Source of the DNA: Ignavibacteria bacterium
Lineage (GTDB): Bacteria > Bacteroidota > Ignavibacteria > Kapaibacteriales > Kapaibacteriaceae
NCBI GenBank assembly: GCA_947495975.1
Contig: CANMBE010000005.1
Coordinates: 1 to 64,000 of the forward strand
Reading direction: 5' to 3'
DNA length: 64,000 nucleotides
Positions 50,940 through 61,179 of the stretch are shown piece by piece (position 1 is the stretch's first letter; each line of letters opens with the position of its first letter). The position numbers and the translations under genes were made by a program. The notes beneath the pieces are model-generated. The model did not search any database. It worked only from the letters and a program-made list of their open reading frames with translations, and had not been told where the DNA came from.

Positions 50940-52790
50940 ATGAGTACAGCAACGCTTCCAAGCACTGAAACTGAAGCGCACACCCACGAGCACCACCACG
51001 AACTACCGTGGTATCGGAAGTATGTGTTTTCAACTGATCACAAAGTGATCTCTAAGCAGTTCATGCTTTCGTCGCTCTTCTTTCTTTTTATCGGTGGTGC
51101 ATTTGCACTCTTCATTCGCTGGCAACTAGCATATCCAGGTACAAAGATTCCGCTGGTAGGATCTATTCTACCGGCAACATGGGTTACGGAGCCGGGGAGT
51201 GGAATTATTACACCGGAATTCTACGCGCAGCTTCTAACGATGCACGGCTCGATCATGATCTTCTTCGTGGTCATCCCGCTTGCATTGGGAATGTTTGGAA
51301 ACTTCTGCATTCCGCTGATGATCGGAACTGATGATATGGCTTTGCCCCGACTCAATATGTGGTCGTTCTGGCTCGTGCCTCCCGCCGGTCTTATCATGAT
51401 GGCTGGATTCTTTACCGAAACAGGTTATGCAACGGCTGGTTGGACGAGTTATCCGCCTCTTTCTGCGTCAATCCAACTGCCCACGTTTACTATATCGGGG
51501 CAAACGCTATGGCTCATTAGCGTCTTCCTTGTTGGATTTTCCTCCATCATGGGTTCCGTGAACTACGTTACAACCGTTCTGAATAAGCGTGCAAAGGGTA
51601 TGAAGCTTTTTGACATGCCACTAACTGTATGGGCGTTGTTCATTACGGCAATCATGGCAGTGCTTGGAACGCCAGTTCTTGCGGCAGGACTAGCAATGTT
51701 GTTTATGGACAACTTCCTGCACACGAGCTTCTTCCTGCCTGATAATCTCGTCACGAACTCAAAGTATTTCGGTGGTGGCCAGCCAGTTCTTTTCCAACAC
51801 GTGTTCTGGTTCTATTCGCACCCTGCTGTATACATCATGATTCTGCCGTTGATGGGAATTGTATCTGATGTATTGGCCACGTTTTCGCGCAAGCCAGTCT
51901 ATGGCTATAAGGCCATGGTATTTGCGATTGCAGGTATTGCGTTCCTTGGCTTCATCGTATGGGGTCACCACATGTTCCAATCGGGCATGAATCCTTTGCT
52001 CGGTACTACATTCATGTTATCAACGATTGTTATCGCTGTACCCTCATCGATCAAGGTCTTCAACTGGCTAGGTACTCTATGGCGCGGTAACATCAAATTC
52101 ACATCCGCAATGCTGAACGCACTTGCGTTTGTTTCGATGTTTATCATTGGTGGACTCTCTGGCGTGTTCATGGCATCGGCACCTGTTGACATCTACATCC
52201 ACGATACGTACTTCATTGTTGCACACATTCACTATGTGCTCTTTGGTGGGTCGCTCTTCGGAATTTTTGCCGGTATCTATTACTGGTATCCAAAGATGTT
52301 CGGAAAGATGCTCAACGAAGCATGGGGCCGCAAACACTTCTATTGGACATTTGTAACGTTTAATCTGACCTTCTTCCCAATGCACATCCTTGGAGTGGGC
52401 GGACACATGCGCCGCATCTACGATCCAAATGTGTATGACTTTCTTAAGGGGCTTGGTGGCATTAATGAGTTCATCACGATTGCTGCAATTACTCTTGGTT
52501 TTTCTCAGCTTTTCTTGATCAGCAACATCTTGTGGTCAATGAAGTTCGGCAAAAAAGCTCCGCGTAATCCGTGGCATGCAAACACACTTGAGTGGGCTGC
52601 CCCAGAACATCCTGGTCACGGAAATTTTGATATGGACATCACTGTGTACCGCGGACCGTACGAGTTCAGCGTGCCTGGACGTGAACTCGACTATTGGCCT
52701 CAGTGGGAACAAGGTGAGGCAATCTCCGCGCACCACAATACTGTGGCAGTTCCTATCGAAAATGAAACACGTACCTTCGGCGCACACTGA
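50940..52790 (+). CDS. coxA: Cytochrome c oxidase subunit I (A2-type)
   Basis: LTMHGSIMIFFVVIP, HVFWFYSHPAVYIMILP (YSHPxV, A2 signature), DTYFIVAHIHYVLFGG. Confidence 0.97.
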   Translation: MSTATLPSTETEAHTHEHHHELPWYRKYVFSTDHKVISKQFMLSSLFFLFIGGAFALFIRWQLAYPGTKIPLVGSILPATWVTEPGSGIITPEFYAQLLTMHGSIMIFFVVIPLALGMFGNFCIPLMIGTDDMALPRLNMWSFWLVPPAGLIMMAGFFTETGYATAGWTSYPPLSASIQLPTFTISGQTLWLISVFLVGFSSIMGSVNYVTTVLNKRAKGMKLFDMPLTVWALFITAIMAVLGTPVLAAGLAMLFMDNFLHTSFFLPDNLVTNSKYFGGGQPVLFQHVFWFYSHPAVYIMILPLMGIVSDVLATFSRKPVYGYKAMVFAIAGIAFLGFIVWGHHMFQSGMNPLLGTTFMLSTIVIAVPSSIKVFNWLGTLWRGNIKFTSAMLNALAFVSMFIIGGLSGVFMASAPVDIYIHDTYFIVAHIHYVLFGGSLFGIFAGIYYWYPKMFGKMLNEAWGRKHFYWTFVTFNLTFFPMHILGVGGHMRRIYDPNVYDFLKGLGGINEFITIAAITLGFSQLFLISNILWSMKFGKKAPRNPWHANTLEWAAPEHPGHGNFDMDITVYRGPYEFSVPGRELDYWPQWEQGEAISAHHNTVAVPIENETRTFGAH

Positions 52791-52795
52791 CCGTC

Positions 52796-53965
52796 ATGAC
52801 TCACACATCAGAACCATCAGGATCACTTCGCATGCTCAACATCATGAGCATTGTGTTGTGCGTTCTTACGTTTGGTTTGATCGTGTGGGGTGCGCATGTT
52901 AATACAACCAGAAGTGGAATGGCTTTTCCAGATTGGCCTACGTCAAACTTTGCTCCTATGGTAACGTATCAGCCTTCAGAATGGCTATGGGCGAAGGATA
53001 AATTCTGGGAGCATGGTCATAGACTCTTTGCAAGTTTTGTTGGCCTCTTTACAACGGCAGTACTTGTGCTTGCTGTGTGGAAGACGCCCGCTGCAAGCCG
53101 TCCACATCGTGCTATTGGCGTTGTCGTTGGCGTTGTGCTCGCAACAATCATAACAGCAATCTTTGGCATTAATCTGATGCCGCCAGGCTACATGGAGACG
53201 TTCATGATAGGCCTCGGCGTGCTGATGCTGTACTTTCTTGTTAAGTCTGCGCAAGCGCCGTCTGAAAGCAGAGTTGTGTGGCTTTCCATCTCTGCATTTG
53301 TAGCAGTGTGCCTACAAGGAACATTTGGTGGATATACAGTGCGCAACAATCTGCCCGACTGGACATCCGTAACACATGGCGTATTGGCAGAGATATTCTT
53401 GATGATCATCGTCGGCATTGCACTCCTAACGTCAACCGCATGGAATGCAAAACGATTGATGCCACCTGTGAAGCGAATTGTGATGTCCGTTGTGGCTGTT
53501 ACCTGGGGTCTGACGTTCTTGCAGTTTATTCTTGGAGCGCTCACTCGTCATACCGATGCATGGGGAGTGAGTCTTACGTTCCCTCAATGGAGTGATGACG
53601 GATTCCTGCCGGCCTCTGATCAGTGGCAACAATCACAGGTGCTCATACACTTCTTGCACCGCACAACGGCATACGTTGTGGCGTTGTTTGTTGTAGCGCA
53701 ATATCTGATCATACGCAAGGATGGCGCTCCTAAAGATGTTCGCGTATCGGCGCTGATTTCAGGATTGCTGGTACTCGTACAGATTGTACTCGGGGCGATG
53801 ATCTTATGGTCATTCCGTGGCGAGCTTGTAACCACCTTGCATGTGATGACTGGTGTGATTCTTCTGATCTTCAATACGATCACCATGTATTCTACGTTCC
53901 GTAGGCCCCTTGTCAAAACGCAAGCGATTGCCGTTCCTCATATGGCAGTGGAGGGGGGGCAATAG
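52796..53965 (+). CDS. ctaA: Heme A synthase (COX15/CtaA)
   Basis: NTTRSGMAFPDWPTSN, EHGHRLFASFVG, LGALTRHTDAWG, LIHFLHRTTAYVVAL. Confidence 0.93.
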   Translation: MTHTSEPSGSLRMLNIMSIVLCVLTFGLIVWGAHVNTTRSGMAFPDWPTSNFAPMVTYQPSEWLWAKDKFWEHGHRLFASFVGLFTTAVLVLAVWKTPAASRPHRAIGVVVGVVLATIITAIFGINLMPPGYMETFMIGLGVLMLYFLVKSAQAPSESRVVWLSISAFVAVCLQGTFGGYTVRNNLPDWTSVTHGVLAEIFLMIIVGIALLTSTAWNAKRLMPPVKRIVMSVVAVTWGLTFLQFILGALTRHTDAWGVSLTFPQWSDDGFLPASDQWQQSQVLIHFLHRTTAYVVALFVVAQYLIIRKDGAPKDVRVSALISGLLVLVQIVLGAMILWSFRGELVTTLHVMTGVILLIFNTITMYSTFRRPLVKTQAIAVPHMAVEGGQ

Positions 53966-53967
53966 TC

Positions 53968-54903
53968 ATGGCATTTCAAGAGACCGATACCATACCGATG
54001 AATGTTGACCTTTCTATGGTGAAAGTACCAACGATCTATCGGCATTATTACGAGCTCACCAAGCCAGGTATTACGCAGATGGTTGCCATGAGTACGTTGG
54101 CTGGATATTACCTGGCTATTCCTGGCAGTGTTGCGGCTTATGCTTCCATCAACACAAACTGGGTGCATCTCATTTCAACGATGATCGGTACTATAGCCAT
54201 CAGCAGCGGAAGTTGTGTTATAAATCATGTGATGGAAAGAGATGCTGATTCGCGAATGAAGCGCACGGCAACGCGGCCTATTCCATCTGGCGCTATTAGC
54301 GTACGTGATGCTATCATCTTTGCGTTGGTGTTAACCTTGATCGGCGCAGCGCTCCTGGCAACGGTAAATGTGTTAACGTTTTTGTTAGCCATCGGTACGT
54401 GGGTGTCATATGTAGCCGTGTATACACCAATGAAGCGCAAGTCATCGCTTGCAGTGATTATTGGTGGGGTGCCAGGTGCGTTACCGTTTGCAGGTGGCTG
54501 GACCGCGGTGAAGGGCACAATGGACCCCGTCGCATGGTCGCTCTTTGCAATTCTCTTCTTCTGGCAGCTACCGCATTTTTATGCACTCTCGTGGATGTAT
54601 CGCTCTGACTATAGGGCAGGGGGCTTTGTGTTGCGTGCTATCAGCGATGATAGTGGACGCACACTCGGACTTCAAATGACACTTACAAGTGTGTTGACGT
54701 TGGCAAGCATTGTTGTTCCATCAATGCTTGGCGCAACTGGGATGTTGTATCTGGTGGGATCATCACTGCTAGGGCTATGGCTTGTTGCTGAGAGTGTATT
54801 GTTTATCCGCAAGGCAGATTCTGCAGCGGCAAGACGCGTACTCCTTACATCGTATGCCGTGCTCATGGGTGTGATCCTTTTGATGTTCCTCGATAAACAG
54901 TGA
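53968..54903 (+). CDS. ctaB: Protoheme IX farnesyltransferase (heme O synthase)
   Basis: [51 protein letters not shown]. Confidence 0.95.
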   Translation: MAFQETDTIPMNVDLSMVKVPTIYRHYYELTKPGITQMVAMSTLAGYYLAIPGSVAAYASINTNWVHLISTMIGTIAISSGSCVINHVMERDADSRMKRTATRPIPSGAISVRDAIIFALVLTLIGAALLATVNVLTFLLAIGTWVSYVAVYTPMKRKSSLAVIIGGVPGALPFAGGWTAVKGTMDPVAWSLFAILFFWQLPHFYALSWMYRSDYRAGGFVLRAISDDSGRTLGLQMTLTSVLTLASIVVPSMLGATGMLYLVGSSLLGLWLVAESVLFIRKADSAAARRVLLTSYAVLMGVILLMFLDKQ

Positions 54904-54940
54904 TCAATTTTTAGATGACAGTCAAATATTAGGTGACAGG

Positions 54941-55570
54941 ATGTCTTCAGCTTTAAATCTCTCGCACGAGCCAGTCACACGGGTCCGCCATGGCAAATTT
55001 GCCATGTGGGCTTTCCTTGCGTCTGAGCTTATGTTCTTTGCAGGCTTCTTTGGCACATTCATCGTGCTGCGCAATACCAATTATGCTGCGTTTGGCGAAG
55101 GGTCTGCTCAGTTGAGTTGGCCGCTAGCGCTGGTAAACACATTCATTCTCATTGGTAGCTCATTAACGATGGCCATGTGCATCTACCATTTAGAGCGTGG
55201 CAACAACAAGCTTTTTCGCTTGTTCATGGGGCTTACCATTATGGGCGGCTTTGGCTTTTTGATTGTGAAGTACCTTGAGTATAGCTCAAAGTGGGAGCAC
55301 GGCCTCTTTCCTGGTCAAGAACATCATACTCTCTTCTTTTCATTCTACTTCCTCATGACGGGCTTCCATGCTTTGCACGTGGTTGGTGGCATGATTCCCA
55401 TGGCGTACATGTTCTTTCGGTCCTACACAAAACGTGGGTACAAGCATCCGGGCAAGGTTGAAACACTTGGTCTTTATTGGCACTTTGTTGACCTTATGTG
55501 GATCTTCATCTTCCCTGCATTGTACCTCATGATCCCATACGCTGTAGCCGGCGCCGGCGCTCATCATTGA
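54941..55570 (+). CDS. coxC: Cytochrome c oxidase subunit III
   Basis: [70 protein letters not shown]. Confidence 0.96.
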   Translation: MSSALNLSHEPVTRVRHGKFAMWAFLASELMFFAGFFGTFIVLRNTNYAAFGEGSAQLSWPLALVNTFILIGSSLTMAMCIYHLERGNNKLFRLFMGLTIMGGFGFLIVKYLEYSSKWEHGLFPGQEHHTLFFSFYFLMTGFHALHVVGGMIPMAYMFFRSYTKRGYKHPGKVETLGLYWHFVDLMWIFIFPALYLMIPYAVAGAGAHH

Positions 55571-55605
55571 TAACGTACCATTGATTGTAAACGGAGAAAA
55601 AATTC

Positions 55606-55920
55606 ATGAGTGACGATCACGGTAGCATCATTCCCGCGTATATGAAGGTGTTCTATGCCCTCTGCGCTTTTACAGTTCTTACTGTTGCAGCCGCAAAGTG
55701 GATGCACTTCCCTGAATCGTGGGGTACAACGGGCGACATTTTACACGTGGGCATAGGTATCGTTATTGCTGTGATGAAGGTGGTCATGGTAATGTGGATA
55801 TTCATGCACTTAAAGTTTGATCAGCCTATGCTGAGATTCTTTGTGTTTGTTCCCGTCTTCCTCTTTTTTGTGATGAGCTTCGCTCTAAACTTTCTCGAAG
55901 TGTGGACATACACCCGATAG
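55606..55920 (+). CDS. Cytochrome c oxidase subunit IV-like protein
   Basis: Small three-TM protein, IVIAVMKVVMVMWIFMHLKFD; follows coxC. Confidence 0.88.
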   Translation: MSDDHGSIIPAYMKVFYALCAFTVLTVAAAKWMHFPESWGTTGDILHVGIGIVIAVMKVVMVMWIFMHLKFDQPMLRFFVFVPVFLFFVMSFALNFLEVWTYTR

Positions 55921-56534
55921 AAATCCAATTGCGAAACATTCAACACTATATCATCAACTTCCAACTTCACACGTGTGTGGCAGTTCTTGCTATGTTCATA
56001 GCATTGTCTTGCACGCCAAAGGAGAAGGCACATGAGCATGGCGCCAAAGCACTAGATTCATTGCCCGTTCTGCGCATGGTTGGTGTGTTTGATGGTATAG
56101 ATCATTATGGTAAGCCCCTTACCTCAGAGTCGCTTCGGGGAAAACTCTGGTTAGGATCGTTCTTTTTTGCTCGATGCGAATCAATTTGTCCGGCGCTGAA
56201 TACCGTGCAATCGGCATTGCAACGAGACTTTAGTGACCGACTACTTTTTGTTTCGATTACAACCGACCCAGACAATGACACGCCCGAGGTAATGCATGCA
56301 TATGCGGATCAGTTTGGCGCCAAGGACAACGTGTGGTGGTTCGTGAATATGCCGCATTCAAAAATGCTTGATCTAGCATCGAATGGACTAGGCCTGATAT
56401 CGCCTACGAGTCCAGAAATGCATTCAACGCGATTTGTATTGGTAGACTCAGCAATGCAGGTACGTGGCTATTATGATAGCGCTGACACGGCAGACATTTC
56501 AAAGCTTCGTGGTATTCTGGCGGGAGTGAGATGA
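55902..56534 (+). CDS. SCO1/SenC family protein (start uncertain; TTG 55929 plausible)
   Basis: LWLGSFFFARCESICPALNTVQSALQRDF (CxxxC), lipobox-like IALSC. Confidence 0.9.
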   Translation: MDIHPIEIQLRNIQHYIINFQLHTCVAVLAMFIALSCTPKEKAHEHGAKALDSLPVLRMVGVFDGIDHYGKPLTSESLRGKLWLGSFFFARCESICPALNTVQSALQRDFSDRLLFVSITTDPDNDTPEVMHAYADQFGAKDNVWWFVNMPHSKMLDLASNGLGLISPTSPEMHSTRFVLVDSAMQVRGYYDSADTADISKLRGILAGVR

Positions 56535-56974
56535 TGTTGGAGAAATTGCCAGTGCTTAATGCAATACTGAACGCTATCAGTACCGGGCTCCTTGTGTATG
56601 CGTACACATTGATCCGAGCAAAGAAGATTCAGCAGCATCGTGCCGTGATGATTACAGCATTTTGTGTGTCAACGGTTTTTCTTGCGAGCTATTTGCTACA
56701 TAAATGGCATTTGTGGCAAACAACAGGCTCGTTTAATACAGTGTTCGCTGGTCAGGGAGTATGGCGTCCAGTTTATTTTTCACTGCTCATAAGTCATGTG
56801 TTGTTAGCCGCCACTGTTCCAGTGTTGGCCATCATAACACTTGGTAGGGGATTGAGAATGAACGTGGAGAAGCACCGCCGTATTGCTCGTATCACATTTC
56901 CAGTGTGGCTCTATGTTTCTGTGACTGGAGTGTTGGTGTATTTCATGTTGTATCAATGGTTTGAAGCAGTATGA
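56531..56974 (+). CDS. DUF420 domain-containing membrane protein
   Basis: LPVLNAILNAISTGLLVYAYTLIRAKKIQQHRAVM...; HKWHLWQTTGSF; RIARITFPVWLYVSVTGVLVYFMLY. Confidence 0.9.
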   Translation: MMLEKLPVLNAILNAISTGLLVYAYTLIRAKKIQQHRAVMITAFCVSTVFLASYLLHKWHLWQTTGSFNTVFAGQGVWRPVYFSLLISHVLLAATVPVLAIITLGRGLRMNVEKHRRIARITFPVWLYVSVTGVLVYFMLYQWFEAV

Positions 56975-57210
56975 AACGATTCGTTGCCGTTGTTGTGAGT
57001 GCTTTTATGCTAATCCTCGTTGCTGTGGATAACATAATTGCGTGCCCAGCATGCAAGGATAGTTTTACAAGTGGTGGGGCGAATGGATCGGTTGGGGAAG
57101 CCTATTCCTGGTCGATTCTCTTCATGTTGGGAGTTCCGTTGACTATCATCACCGTTGCCACAATCGTTGTGGCGCGACGCCTTCGTCAATATCCGAATGG
57201 CATTCTTTGA
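56971..57210 (+). CDS. Small CPxC-motif membrane protein, unknown function
   Basis: MKRFVAVVVSAFMLILVAVDNIIACPACKDSFTSGGANGSVGEAYSWSILFMLGVPLTIITVATIVVARRLRQYPNGIL; overlaps DUF420 stop (ATGA). Confidence 0.8.
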   Translation: MKRFVAVVVSAFMLILVAVDNIIACPACKDSFTSGGANGSVGEAYSWSILFMLGVPLTIITVATIVVARRLRQYPNGIL

Positions 57211-57280
57211 TGCAATTGGATGTAACGTAGGTTAGCATAGAACGGTATATTTGTAGGACATTACACGCTAAGGGTTGCGA

Positions 57281-58030
57281 ATGTTTTCACGCCGATTCGA
57301 CATGGGAGTGAAGGTTGGGGGTGCCGTTGTTGGTGCTGTTGCCGCCATCGTGTTCCTTGTCGGTTACTTTGGGGTCCGTAACAGCGTCGCAGACGTTGGG
57401 TATCGTCCAGATCAACCAGTACCGTTTTCACATAAGCTGCACACTGGTGAGTTGCAGATACAATGCCAATACTGCCATGCAGGTGTTGAAGCATCGGCGC
57501 ATTCGCCCGTGCCTACAACGCAGACCTGTATGAATTGCCATACTGCTGTAAAGGCAGAGAGTCCGAAACTTAAAGTTGTGCGTGATTCCTATGAATCTGG
57601 TCAGCCGATTGAATGGGCTCGCATACATAAGGTGCCGGACTATGTGCACTTCAATCACAGTAGGCATATTCGTGCGCAGATCGACTGCAAGAGCTGCCAC
57701 GGGCCTATCGAAGAGATGGGTGTTGTGTCCCAGTTCAAGCCCCTTACAATGGGATGGTGTCTCGATTGCCATCGCAATCCAGAAGCACTAATCGTTGGCG
57801 CTCGTCCAATATCTGGTGTGTTTACTGGCAAACTTCACGCAGTAAAAGACTTGCTCGACAGCTCGTATATCTTCACTCCGATTGCAGCGCAGGTTGGAAA
57901 ATCAACTCCAATCACAGTACCTCAGTTTGGTTCATATGATACAGACATTCCTCCACTGACTGTGGCTGGCATTCCTCATCCGAAGAAGGCTGGCATTGGT
58001 CCTGAGAATTGTTCTACGTGTCATTATTGA
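57281..58030 (+). CDS. actA: Alternative complex III subunit ActA, pentaheme cytochrome c
   Basis: Five CxxCH motifs: CQYCH, CMNCH, CKSCH, CLDCH, CSTCH; N-terminal TM; upstream of actB. Confidence 0.95.
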   Translation: MFSRRFDMGVKVGGAVVGAVAAIVFLVGYFGVRNSVADVGYRPDQPVPFSHKLHTGELQIQCQYCHAGVEASAHSPVPTTQTCMNCHTAVKAESPKLKVVRDSYESGQPIEWARIHKVPDYVHFNHSRHIRAQIDCKSCHGPIEEMGVVSQFKPLTMGWCLDCHRNPEALIVGARPISGVFTGKLHAVKDLLDSSYIFTPIAAQVGKSTPITVPQFGSYDTDIPPLTVAGIPHPKKAGIGPENCSTCHY

Positions 58031-58082
58031 GCCAGACGTTCAACTTCAACTGAAAACTACGATCATCCAACAAGGTTAGCAT

Positions 58083-61000
58083 ATGTCCGATCGTTCGCTG
58101 CACGCTTCCAAGAACACAACGTGGAAGAGCATCGATGAGCTTGCACAAGGTCCAATGGAGACCGGTGAGTTCGCAACAGGCACAACGTCAGCACCCGTTT
58201 TTGATTCAACGGTAAGCCGACGTGGCTTTATGGCTCTCGTGTCTGCATCGATGGCTCTTACGGCCGCGGCATGCCGCCGTCCTGAACAGAAGCTCGTTCC
58301 ATCCGTAAAGTCGCTCGAAAATGCTACGCCCGGACTTCCTGTGTATTACACCTCTGTGTATGCACACCGCAATGCAGCCTATGGTGCAGTTGTAAAGACT
58401 CGCGAAGGTCGTCCGATCAAAGTAAAGGGTAATGAGCTTCACAATGTGAATTGTGGCACCGCCTCGTCAGAGATGCAGGCATCCTTGCTCTCTCTCTACG
58501 ACCCAGATCGTATCCGCCGTCCGCGCCTTGATACAGGTCAAACGTCATTCGATGCAGCTGCTGCAAAGATTGCGGACGCAATGCTCGAGGCTCAAGGTGC
58601 TGGCAAAAAGGTTGCAATTGTTATTGACGAACATTGTTCGCCAACATTTACGCAGCTGCTTACTGAGTTCACCGCTGCAGTTCCAAATGCAATGGTTGTG
58701 ATGATGCCATCAATCGTTTGCGATAACGCGTCGATTGCAAATCTGAGCATCCTAGGTGTGGATGCTGAGATAGTGCCAAATCTTGGTAAAGCATCTGTTA
58801 TTCTCAGCGTTGATTCAGATTTCTTAGGCACGGATAAGCTTGCTCTTTATCACTCCGGACGTTTTGCTGCGAGGCGCTCTCCGTCGAGCGCGAACGCAGC
58901 AATGTCGAACCTCATTGTAGCAGAGTCGCAATATTCACTCACTGGTATGAATGCCGATCATCGCGAACGGCTGCATCCATCACAGCTAGAATCATTCATT
59001 GCTGTGGTTGAACGTGAGCTTGTGGGTGGTGGTGCAATCGGAGGAGATCTTGCTCGTGGTGCAAGTACTGAAACCACAAAAGCCGCTGTAAATGCAGCTG
59101 TAAAGCTAAAGGCAGCTCAGAGCGGGGAAGCAGTGGTTTTGACTGGGCGTCATCTCTCTCCACGTGCCCACGCCATTGCATATAGCATTAATAATGCACT
59201 TGGCTGCATTGGTGCCGGAAAGACAATTGATAGTGCTTGCACACTTCCGAATTCTCAGGCAAAGGGTGCCGGTATTGCTCAGTTACAAAGAGAAATGGAA
59301 TCTGGCAATGTACACCTTGCGCTTTTCTGTGATGTAAATCCAGAGCATACGTCGGACCGTGCATTTCGTGCGGCAATGGCAAAAGTCCCTGTTCGCGCAA
59401 GCGTTAATCTCTATGAAGACGAAACTGCAATGGTTTCACAAGTCAGCATTCCTGCTGCACATTGGTTAGAGTCATGGGGCACGGCAGTATCAATCAACGG
59501 AACGATAAGCGTTCAGCAACCAATGATCGCCCCTTTGTGTGATGGTGTGCCATCTCTACAAGACACGTTGATAACGATTGGCAAAAAAGTTAATGCTGCA
59601 TTTCTTGGAGAAACTGCAACGTATGCTGACTATGTAAAGAGTTGGGTCAATGCTAGTGTGCTTCCAACGGTGCCAGGCGTGTCGTGGACAAAGGCACTTC
59701 AAGATGGCGTTATAGCCTCGGCGCCGGCTACAGCAAGTGCTGCTGGTCTGAACCTTGGTGGAGGCGCTAGCCTTGTTTCGCATACAGTTGGCACGGGCAT
59801 GATGCTGTTGACTGCTCCTTCACTGACAATGTATGATGGCAAGCTTGCCAACAACGGTTGGCTTCAAGAGCTTCCTGATCCTGTAACGAAAATCACGTGG
59901 GATAACGTAGCACTCATCAGTCCGGGTACAGCAGTTGCTCTTGGACTTGCATCAAGCAAGGATGCCAAGTCCATAGCGAAGGCTAATGAGAAGGTTGTCA
60001 CAATCACAACGGCTCTCGGTGCAATTGATCTCCCTGTTATCGTGCAACCTGGTATGGCTGACAATGTCATTGCAACTCAACTTGGATACGGCCATACTGC
60101 AATGGGCAAGGTTGCTGAAGGTGTTGGCGTAAATACCTACATGCTAACAAGCGCTGGCCACACAACATCCTATGTAGCCGTTACCTCCGTTACTGAAAAA
60201 GCTGGTGAAAGGCACCGCATTGCCACAACACAACAGCATCACACGCTCTCCGATGGCCATGGCGATCGTCCGGTAGCAAAGATGATGACGCTTGGCGATG
60301 TGGCTGCGAAGAACTATGCTGTAGTAAGCGAAAACTTCAATAAAGAGGGTATGGACGGAAAGTTCCTGAAGCCCCTTTCAGCAAATGCAGAATACATCTA
60401 TAAGGGCCATAGATGGGGAATGGTCATTGACATGAGCGCATGTACAGGATGTTCGTCTTGTATCATTGCATGTCAAAGTGAAAACAATATCCCGGTCGTT
60501 GGCAAAGAGCAAGTGCTTGTTGGCCGTGAAATGCACTGGATTCGCTTGGATCGCTATTTCACCGGAGACATGGATTCTCCTGGAGCGATAGTTGAACCAA
60601 TGTTGTGTCAGCACTGTGAAAATGCCCCATGCGAAAACGTATGTCCTGTTGCCGCAACAACACACTCGCCTGAAGGCCTTAACGAGATGACGTATAATCG
60701 TTGCGTTGGTACTCGTTATTGTCTCAACAATTGCCCATACAAGGTGCGTCGCTTCAACTTCCTGAATTACACAAAGGAAAATGAACAGCAGCCATTGGAT
60801 CTTGTTCAGAACCCAGAAGTAACTGTTCGATTCCGTGGTGTGATGGAGAAGTGTACGTTCTGTGTTCAACGTCTTCACGAAGCAAAGTGGCATGCGCGCG
60901 ACAATGGACATGCACGAGTAGCCGATGGTGATGCAGTAACGGCTTGCCAAGAGGCTTGTCCGGCAAGTGCAATCATCTTTGGTGATATGAACGATCCAAA

Positions 61001-61145
61001 GAGTCGCGTATCCGTTGCAAAACAGAGCGAACGTGGCTTCCGTGTATTGTCGGACATCAACGTTCGGCCATCAGTAACGTATTTGGCTAAGGTTGTTAAT
61101 GCCCCTGCTTCTCATGTAGAAGCTGGCGCTGGACATCATTCATGA
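58083..61145 (+). CDS. actB: Alternative complex III subunit ActB (molybdopterin-oxidoreductase-like plus Fe-S domain)
   Basis: SRRGFMALVSASMALTAAAC; ferredoxin cysteines CTGCSSCIIACQSENN, CQHCENAPCENVCPV, CVGTRYCLNNCPY, CTFCVQRL. Confidence 0.96.
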   Translation: MSDRSLHASKNTTWKSIDELAQGPMETGEFATGTTSAPVFDSTVSRRGFMALVSASMALTAAACRRPEQKLVPSVKSLENATPGLPVYYTSVYAHRNAAYGAVVKTREGRPIKVKGNELHNVNCGTASSEMQASLLSLYDPDRIRRPRLDTGQTSFDAAAAKIADAMLEAQGAGKKVAIVIDEHCSPTFTQLLTEFTAAVPNAMVVMMPSIVCDNASIANLSILGVDAEIVPNLGKASVILSVDSDFLGTDKLALYHSGRFAARRSPSSANAAMSNLIVAESQYSLTGMNADHRERLHPSQLESFIAVVERELVGGGAIGGDLARGASTETTKAAVNAAVKLKAAQSGEAVVLTGRHLSPRAHAIAYSINNALGCIGAGKTIDSACTLPNSQAKGAGIAQLQREMESGNVHLALFCDVNPEHTSDRAFRAAMAKVPVRASVNLYEDETAMVSQVSIPAAHWLESWGTAVSINGTISVQQPMIAPLCDGVPSLQDTLITIGKKVNAAFLGETATYADYVKSWVNASVLPTVPGVSWTKALQDGVIASAPATASAAGLNLGGGASLVSHTVGTGMMLLTAPSLTMYDGKLANNGWLQELPDPVTKITWDNVALISPGTAVALGLASSKDAKSIAKANEKVVTITTALGAIDLPVIVQPGMADNVIATQLGYGHTAMGKVAEGVGVNTYMLTSAGHTTSYVAVTSVTEKAGERHRIATTQQHHTLSDGHGDRPVAKMMTLGDVAAKNYAVVSENFNKEGMDGKFLKPLSANAEYIYKGHRWGMVIDMSACTGCSSCIIACQSENNIPVVGKEQVLVGREMHWIRLDRYFTGDMDSPGAIVEPMLCQHCENAPCENVCPVAATTHSPEGLNEMTYNRCVGTRYCLNNCPYKVRRFNFLNYTKENEQQPLDLVQNPEVTVRFRGVMEKCTFCVQRLHEAKWHARDNGHARVADGDAVTACQEACPASAIIFGDMNDPKSRVSVAKQSERGFRVLSDINVRPSVTYLAKVVNAPASHVEAGAGHHS

Positions 61146-61179
61146 TTGAAACGAAACGATTCATAGACGGGAACCCAAC

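Noticed and set aside
60378-60950. 190-aa minus ORF inside actB
   Set aside because: Antisense to the Fe-S domain of ActB; no recognisable family.
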